A stretch of DNA of 64,000 bases from JBAXTE01 sp038240835 (GTDB lineage Bacteria; Bacteroidota; Bacteroidia; Bacteroidales; WCHB1-69): the NCBI GenBank assembly GCA_038240835.1, contig JBBRGJ010000001.1, positions 1 to 64,000 of the forward strand, given 5' to 3'. Position 1 is the stretch's first letter. The number at the start of each line of letters is the position of its first letter. The position numbers were made by a program, and so were the translations under genes. The notes beneath the pieces are model-generated. The model worked only from the letters and a program-made list of their open reading frames with translations. It was not told where the DNA came from and did no database searches. Below are positions 59,204 to 64,000 of the stretch, in pieces.

Positions 59204-60478
59204 ATGAATTACAAAGAAACGTTAGAATATTTATTTAATAGTTTGCCCATGTTTCATCGGGTTGGAGCTGCAGCTTATAAGGCAAATTTGGATAATACGT
59301 ATAAGTTGATGGATTTAACGGGACATCCTTACGAGAAATTTAAATCAATCCATGTTGCTGGAACTAATGGAAAGGGCTCTAGTTCTCACTTTCTTGCTTC
59401 CATCATGCAGGAGCAAGGGCTGAAAACTGGGTTGTACACATCGCCTCATTTAAAAGATTTTCGCGAAAGAATTAAAATTAATGGGGTGATGATTTCCGAA
59501 GAAGAAGTTGTTGGTTTTGTGGAGAAATACAAGTCTAATTTTGAAGAAATTCAACCCTCTTTTTTTGAAATGACTGTGGCCATGGCTTTCTCTTATTTTG
59601 CTAAAGAAAACGTAGATATTGCAATTATAGAAACGGGCTTAGGTGGTCGTTTAGATTCAACAAATGTCATTCATCCACTGCTCTCTATCATCACAAATAT
59701 TGATTTTGATCATACCGCTTTGTTGGGAAATACATTGGTTGAAATTGCCGGTGAAAAAGCTGGAATTATAAAGAAAAATGTGCCAGTGGTGATTGGAGAA
59801 TCTTCGGTAGAAACTGATTCTGTTTTTATACAAAAATCAATTATTGAAGATGCTCAAATTGTATTTGCTGACAAAGTAAATTTGGTGGAGGATGTGGAGA
59901 TGATAAATCCTTTTTTAATGAATTTTAAATTTGGAAATTATAATCTTTCTAGTCCACTAGCTGGAAAGTATCAGCTAAAAAATTTGGTCACCGTATGTAC
60001 CGCCATCGATCTGTTGAATAATTGTACTGACATTCAAATCTCTCCAAAAAACGTGGAGTTAGGAGTTCGTAATGTGATCAAAAATACACAATTTGTTGGA
60101 AGATGGCATCGATTGAATGAGAGTCCTTTAGCCATTGCTGATACAGGTCATAATCCTCATGGTTTGTCTATTGTGTTAAAACAATTGGAGGAATTGCAAG
60201 CAAAAACACTTCATTTTGTCCTGGGAATGGTCAACGATAAAGATATTGATTTGGCGTTGTCGATGATGCCAAAAAATGCAGTTTATTATTTTTGCAAAGC
60301 AGATATTCCAAGAGGATTAAACCAAGAAATTTTGGCACAAATGGCTCAGAAGTTTGGATTAAATGGCTCGTGTTACTCTTCTGTGAATGAAGCATATCAA
60401 GTTGCCTTAAAAAATGCAAAACCAGAAGATGTCGTCTTTGTCGGAGGAAGTACGTTTACAGTTGCTGAGGTGGTTTGA
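59204..60478 (+). CDS. folC: Bifunctional folylpolyglutamate/dihydrofolate synthase
   Basis: FolC adds glutamate to dihydropteroate and to folates using ATP. The 424-residue protein has FKSIHVAGTNGKGSSSHFLA (P-loop, about 48-67), GLYTSPHLKDFRERI, the metal-binding IIETGLGGRLDSTNV, NIDFDHTALLGNTL and the C-terminal DTGHNPHGLSIVLKQLEEL and FVGGSTFTVAEVV. Length is typical. It stands alone between repeat regions. Confidence 0.95.
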   Translation: MNYKETLEYLFNSLPMFHRVGAAAYKANLDNTYKLMDLTGHPYEKFKSIHVAGTNGKGSSSHFLASIMQEQGLKTGLYTSPHLKDFRERIKINGVMISEEEVVGFVEKYKSNFEEIQPSFFEMTVAMAFSYFAKENVDIAIIETGLGGRLDSTNVIHPLLSIITNIDFDHTALLGNTLVEIAGEKAGIIKKNVPVVIGESSVETDSVFIQKSIIEDAQIVFADKVNLVEDVEMINPFLMNFKFGNYNLSSPLAGKYQLKNLVTVCTAIDLLNNCTDIQISPKNVELGVRNVIKNTQFVGRWHRLNESPLAIADTGHNPHGLSIVLKQLEELQAKTLHFVLGMVNDKDIDLALSMMPKNAVYYFCKADIPRGLNQEILAQMAQKFGLNGSCYSSVNEAYQVALKNAKPEDVVFVGGSTFTVAEVV

Positions 60479-60919
60479 AAGAGGTGACGAGTGACGAGTG
60501 ACGAGTGACGGAGCGAAGCTCGACTGAAGAGGTGACGGGGTAACGGAGCGAAGCTTATCTGAGGAAGTGGCCGAGTTGCGGAGTAGCCGAGTGGCGGAGT
60601 GGAGCGAAGCTCGACTGGCCTCGCAAGAGTCTCGCTTCGCACCAGACTCCCTTGCGCATCGTCGCTTCGCGGTCACTCGTCACTCGTCACCTGTCACTTT
60701 CCTCCATCGTCGCTTCGCGGTCACCCCGTTATTTCGTCACCCCGTTACCTTCTTGCTCCGTTTCTTCGAAGTCATCCTCCATTTCCCCCCTTGGAAAACA
60801 GAGTATTGAAAGGGTTTTCTCTTTTCCTTTGTTCAATAAATGTTTAACAATTTTTTTGTTATAAAAATAGTGTAAAAAACAACTATTTTTCATACTTTTG
60901 CACGATAAAGTATAAAATT
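60479..60919. repeat. 441-bp gap with GC-rich dispersed repeat
   Basis: No gene is seen. 60479-60765 holds GTGACGAGTGACGAG-type short repeats and a near copy (60553-60670) of the repeat at 58862-58980. The guaB -7 box TACTTTTG lies at 60893-60900. Confidence 0.75.
60893..60900 (+). promoter_or_regulatory. -7 box TACTTTTG of guaB
   Basis: It matches TAnnTTTG and ends 19 bp before the ATG at 60920. Confidence 0.55.
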
Positions 60920-62395
60920 ATGGATTTTAATTTTTCAAAAGATAAATTTGTAGGCGAAGGGCTAACCTACGATGACGTATTATTGGTGCCAGCGTATAGC
61001 GAAGTACTGCCTCGTGAGGTAAGTTTGCGTACTAAATTTACCCGCAACATTGAATTGAATATTCCTATTGTTTCGGCGGCAATGGATACCGTTACTGAGT
61101 CAGAAATGGCAATTTCTATGGCTCAAGAGGGTGGAATTGGTGTTTTGCACAAAAATATGTCGATAGAGGCACAAGCCACCGAGGTAAAAAAAGTGAAACG
61201 TGCCGAAAATGGAATGATTATCAGTCCCATTACGATTTTAGAAAATGCCACAGCGGGAGATGCGCTTAAACTGATGGCTGAGTACAAAATTGGTGGCATT
61301 CCGGTCGTGAACGAAAAAAACAACTTAGTAGGAATCGTGACCAATAGAGATTTGCGTTTTATTCGTGAAATGGCAAAACCCATCGCAACGATTATGACAC
61401 GCAAAGTGGTGACTACTTCGGAGTTTACAACTTTTGAAAAAGCCGCCGATATTCTTCAAGAATACAAGATCGAAAAATTGCCAGTGGTGAATAAAGAGGG
61501 ATTTTTAGTTGGCTTAATCACCTACAAAGATATTATAAAAATTAAAGCTCGTCCAAACGCCAACAAGGATAAAATTGGTCGTTTGCGTGTTGCTGCTGGG
61601 GTTGGCGTTACTGCCGATACACTCAGTCGTTGCGAAGCTTTGGTGGCTGCAGGCGTAGATGCTTTGGTGATTGATACGGCTCATGGTCACTCCAAAGGAG
61701 TTTTGGAAATGGTTAGAAAAGTAAAAGATTTATATCCAGAAATTGAGTTGGTGGTTGGAAACATTGCAACGGCAGAAGCAGCTTTGGATCTCGTAAAAGC
61801 GGGAGCTGATGCTGTAAAAGTTGGAATTGGACCAGGATCAATATGCACTACTCGAATCATTGCAGGCATTGGCGTTCCTCAATTGGGCGCAATTTATGCA
61901 GTTTCACAAGCACTTAAAAATACAGGCGTTCCTGTAATTGCCGATGGTGGAATTCGTTACACTGGCGATATTGTAAAAGCAATTGCGGCAGGTGCCGACT
62001 GTATTATGGCAGGCTCGCTCTTCGCTGGCGTGGATGAATCTCCAGGTGAAGCAATTATTTTCGAAGGACGTAAATATAAAACATACCGAGGAATGGGATC
62101 CATTGATGCGATGCAAAAAGGGTCAAAAGATCGCTACTTTCAAGATGCTGAAGATGATCTTGGAAAGTTAGTTCCCGAAGGTATTGTAGGTCGCGTAGCT
62201 TATAAAGGAAGCCTTTCAGAAGTGGTTCACCAAATGACTGGTGGACTTAGAGCTGGAATGGGTTACACCGGTTCTGCAAGCATTGACCATCTGAAAAAAT
62301 ATGCTAAATTTGTAAAAATAACTCATGCAGGAATGGTCGAAAGTCATCCTCATGATATTACAATTACCCGTGAAGCACCAAATTATTCAAGATAA
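60920..62395 (+). CDS. guaB: IMP dehydrogenase
   Basis: GuaB oxidises IMP to XMP, the step before GuaA. The 491-residue protein has the barrel start LTYDDVLLVPAYSEVLPREV, two CBS domains (about 95-210: GDALKLMAEYKIGGIPVVNE, LQEYKIEKLPVVNKEG), the catalytic Cys in GIGPGSICTTRI, the flap region KGSKDRYFQ and ADGGIRYTGDIVKAIAAGA. All active-site motifs are intact. A 31-bp gap separates it from the isomerase gene, so the two may be co-transcribed. Confidence 0.96.
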   Translation: MDFNFSKDKFVGEGLTYDDVLLVPAYSEVLPREVSLRTKFTRNIELNIPIVSAAMDTVTESEMAISMAQEGGIGVLHKNMSIEAQATEVKKVKRAENGMIISPITILENATAGDALKLMAEYKIGGIPVVNEKNNLVGIVTNRDLRFIREMAKPIATIMTRKVVTTSEFTTFEKAADILQEYKIEKLPVVNKEGFLVGLITYKDIIKIKARPNANKDKIGRLRVAAGVGVTADTLSRCEALVAAGVDALVIDTAHGHSKGVLEMVRKVKDLYPEIELVVGNIATAEAALDLVKAGADAVKVGIGPGSICTTRIIAGIGVPQLGAIYAVSQALKNTGVPVIADGGIRYTGDIVKAIAAGADCIMAGSLFAGVDESPGEAIIFEGRKYKTYRGMGSIDAMQKGSKDRYFQDAEDDLGKLVPEGIVGRVAYKGSLSEVVHQMTGGLRAGMGYTGSASIDHLKKYAKFVKITHAGMVESHPHDITITREAPNYSR

Positions 62396-62426
62396 ATTAT
62401 TAATCAACATTAAACTTAAAAAAAAT

Positions 62427-64000
62427 ATGAAAAGAGTTTCAATTGTGTTTGTTTTTATAATGGCAAACCTATTTTTATCACAACCTATTTTTGCTCAAAA
62501 GAAAGGGACTGCTAATAAAGCTACGAAACCTACTACTCAAACAAATGTAGCGACTCCAGTTCAAATAGAGGATCCTATTTTGATGACGATTAATGGTGAA
62601 AAAGTCACTAAATCGGAATTTTTAGGTGTATTTCTAAAAAATAATTCGAATAAAAATGCGCCCATTGATCAAAAAAGCATCAATGAGTACTTAGATCTTT
62701 ATATCAATTTCAAACTGAAAGTAAAAGAAGCTGAGTTGTTGAAATACGATACTTCTGCTGCATTTATTAACGAGTTAGCAGGATATCGCAAACAGTTGGC
62801 ACAACCTTATTTGGTCGACAAAGAGGTAAATGAAGTATTGTTGAACGAAGCTTACGATCGTTCCAAATTTGATGTTCGCGCGAGTCATATCTTGATTCGT
62901 TTGGATAAAGACGCATCTGCAAAAGACACCTTGATCGCCTATAATAAAATCTCTGCATTAAGAAATCGTTTTATCAAAGGCGAATCTTTTGCTAAATTAG
63001 CGGTAGAAGGTTCCGAAGATCCATCCGCTCGCGATCAGAGAGAAGAAGGTGGACGTCCTGGATACAAAGGAAACAAAGGTGATTTGGGCTATTTTTCAAC
63101 ATTTGACATGGTTTATCCATTCGAAAATGCAGCTTTTTCTACACCAGTAGGTCAAGTTTCTTCAATTCTTAGAACCGATTTTGGCTACCACATTTTATAC
63201 GTTGTTGATAAAAAACCTGCATTAGGAAAAGTTCATGTTGCGCACTTATTGGTAAAACTACCAGAGAATGCAACCAAAGCTGATACCATCGCTGCATTAG
63301 CAAAAGTGGCTGAAGTAGATGCGAAAATCAAAAATGGAGAAAATTTTGAGGAACTTGTAAAAACGTATTCCGACGACAAAGGATCTTCTCCAAAAGGTGG
63401 ATTATTGCCTTGGTTTGGTCCAAATAGAATGGTTCCAGAGTTTGTGTCTGTTCTTTACAGTCTCGAATTAAACCAAGTATCTGCACCTGTAGCGACAATT
63501 TATGGATGGCATTTTATTAAAATGGTAGAAAAAAGCAAAACTCAATCTTTTGACGAAGTTAAATCTGAATTGAAAATGAAGATTGCGCGTGATGTTCGTT
63601 CCAATAAGAGTAAAGATTCATTCATCGAGAGATTAAAAGCAGAATATTCATTTGTCTATTATCCTAAAAATGTGGATGAATTTGCTTCACTATTAGATTC
63701 TTCATTTCACACAGGAAGCTGGAAAGCAACAAAAGCTTCTGGTTTAACCAAACCAATCTTTGTGCTTGATGGAAATAAATATACACAACCTCAATTTGCG
63801 GAATATTTGGAAAAACATCAAGCGGATAATTCGAAAGAAGAGTCTGGTTCTGTGTTGAAAAATAGATTCAAATCGTGGGTTGAAGAAGAGATTGTAGCTT
63901 ACGAAGATTCTCGTTTGTCGGAAAAATATCCTGACTTTAGATTATTGCTAAAAGAGTATCGTGATGGTATTTTATTGTTTGATTTAACCGACCGTAAAGT
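62427..64000 (+). CDS. SurA/PpiC-type peptidyl-prolyl isomerase, 3' end outside window
   Basis: About 524 residues are visible before the right edge. A signal peptide ends IFAQ (about residue 24). A SurA-like N-terminal helical part (about 50-145) is followed by two parvulin domains starting near 150 (VRASHILIRLDKDASAKDT) and 270 (VHVAHLLVKLPENATKADT), each with the GFxxL/GGxLPWF-type core (GDLGYFSTFDMVYPF, GGLLPWFGPNRMVPEF). It would assist outer-membrane protein folding in the periplasm. It starts 31 bp after guaB. Confidence 0.92.
   Translation, partial: MKRVSIVFVFIMANLFLSQPIFAQKKGTANKATKPTTQTNVATPVQIEDPILMTINGEKVTKSEFLGVFLKNNSNKNAPIDQKSINEYLDLYINFKLKVKEAELLKYDTSAAFINELAGYRKQLAQPYLVDKEVNEVLLNEAYDRSKFDVRASHILIRLDKDASAKDTLIAYNKISALRNRFIKGESFAKLAVEGSEDPSARDQREEGGRPGYKGNKGDLGYFSTFDMVYPFENAAFSTPVGQVSSILRTDFGYHILYVVDKKPALGKVHVAHLLVKLPENATKADTIAALAKVAEVDAKIKNGENFEELVKTYSDDKGSSPKGGLLPWFGPNRMVPEFVSVLYSLELNQVSAPVATIYGWHFIKMVEKSKTQSFDEVKSELKMKIARDVRSNKSKDSFIERLKAEYSFVYYPKNVDEFASLLDSSFHTGSWKATKASGLTKPIFVLDGNKYTQPQFAEYLEKHQADNSKEESGSVLKNRFKSWVEEEIVAYEDSRLSEKYPDFRLLLKEYRDGILLFDLTDRK

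Noticed and set aside
60397..60864. Open frames in the repeat after folC
   Set aside because: Same repeat as at 58.8-59.1 kb; translations are low-complexity and not conserved as protein.
1..64000. tRNA, rRNA, integrase or insertion-sequence genes
   Set aside because: None was recognised by eye on either strand; a tRNA search program and a transposase profile search would settle this.

Overview
The window comes from an AT-rich member of the Bacteroidota. The evidence is two proteins with type IX secretion C-terminal sorting domains, TonB-dependent receptors with carboxypeptidase-regulatory-like N-termini, an UpxY-type NusG paralogue, a DPP5-like peptidase, lipoproteins with Ser-Cys lipoboxes, and many genes preceded by the Bacteroidota -7 box TAnnTTTG rather than a Shine-Dalgarno sequence. 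The UpxY protein and the peptidases fit Bacteroidales best, but the order is an inference.

Region 1 (1-15.4 kb) looks like a tungstate/molybdate and pterin-cofactor island. A WtpABC-type ABC importer (8.5-11.6 kb) is followed by moeA-moaA-moaC and a MOSC-MogA fusion (12.0-15.4 kb). Upstream lie two back-to-back modules that share a divergent promoter region near 3.4 kb. The left one has a lipoprotein, a type IX-secreted protein and a TonB-dependent receptor. The right one has a TiaS-like protein, an S-component-like membrane protein, a lipoprotein and a TonB-dependent receptor. The two lipoproteins are paralogues. A role of these modules in metal-oxyanion or cofactor-precursor uptake is a guess from position.

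Region 2 (15.4-30.7 kb) holds secreted nuclease, dipeptidyl-peptidase and M14 carboxypeptidase genes, two envelope proteins of unknown role, topoisomerase III, an AAA ATPase behind three phased palindromes, an outer-membrane barrel, and a large type IX-secreted protein of five repeats interrupted by a MopE-like metal-binding motif. Its intergenic spaces are full of dispersed repeats.

Region 3 (30.7-51.1 kb, all minus strand) is a capsule/exopolysaccharide locus. An initiating sugar transferase and Wzi are followed by Wza-Wzc-OmpA, a terminator, and then an UpxY-led operon. That operon encodes a legionaminic-acid-like nonulosonate pathway (LegC, PglD/LegH-like, LegG, LegI, PtmE-like, LegF), a Wzx flippase, a sialyltransferase-like protein, a Wzy polymerase, an acyltransferase and two GT4 glycosyltransferases, and ends at a perfect 26-bp palindrome. 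The 4,6-dehydratase (LegB) is not in the window.

Region 4 (51.2-64 kb) is mostly core: guaA, a LysM/periplasmic-binding protein, yraN, an LD-carboxypeptidase, exbB-exbD-tonB, folC, guaB and the start of a SurA-like peptidyl-prolyl isomerase. These are separated by GC-rich dispersed repeats and nested palindromic elements. I saw no tRNA, rRNA, CRISPR array or transposase gene.
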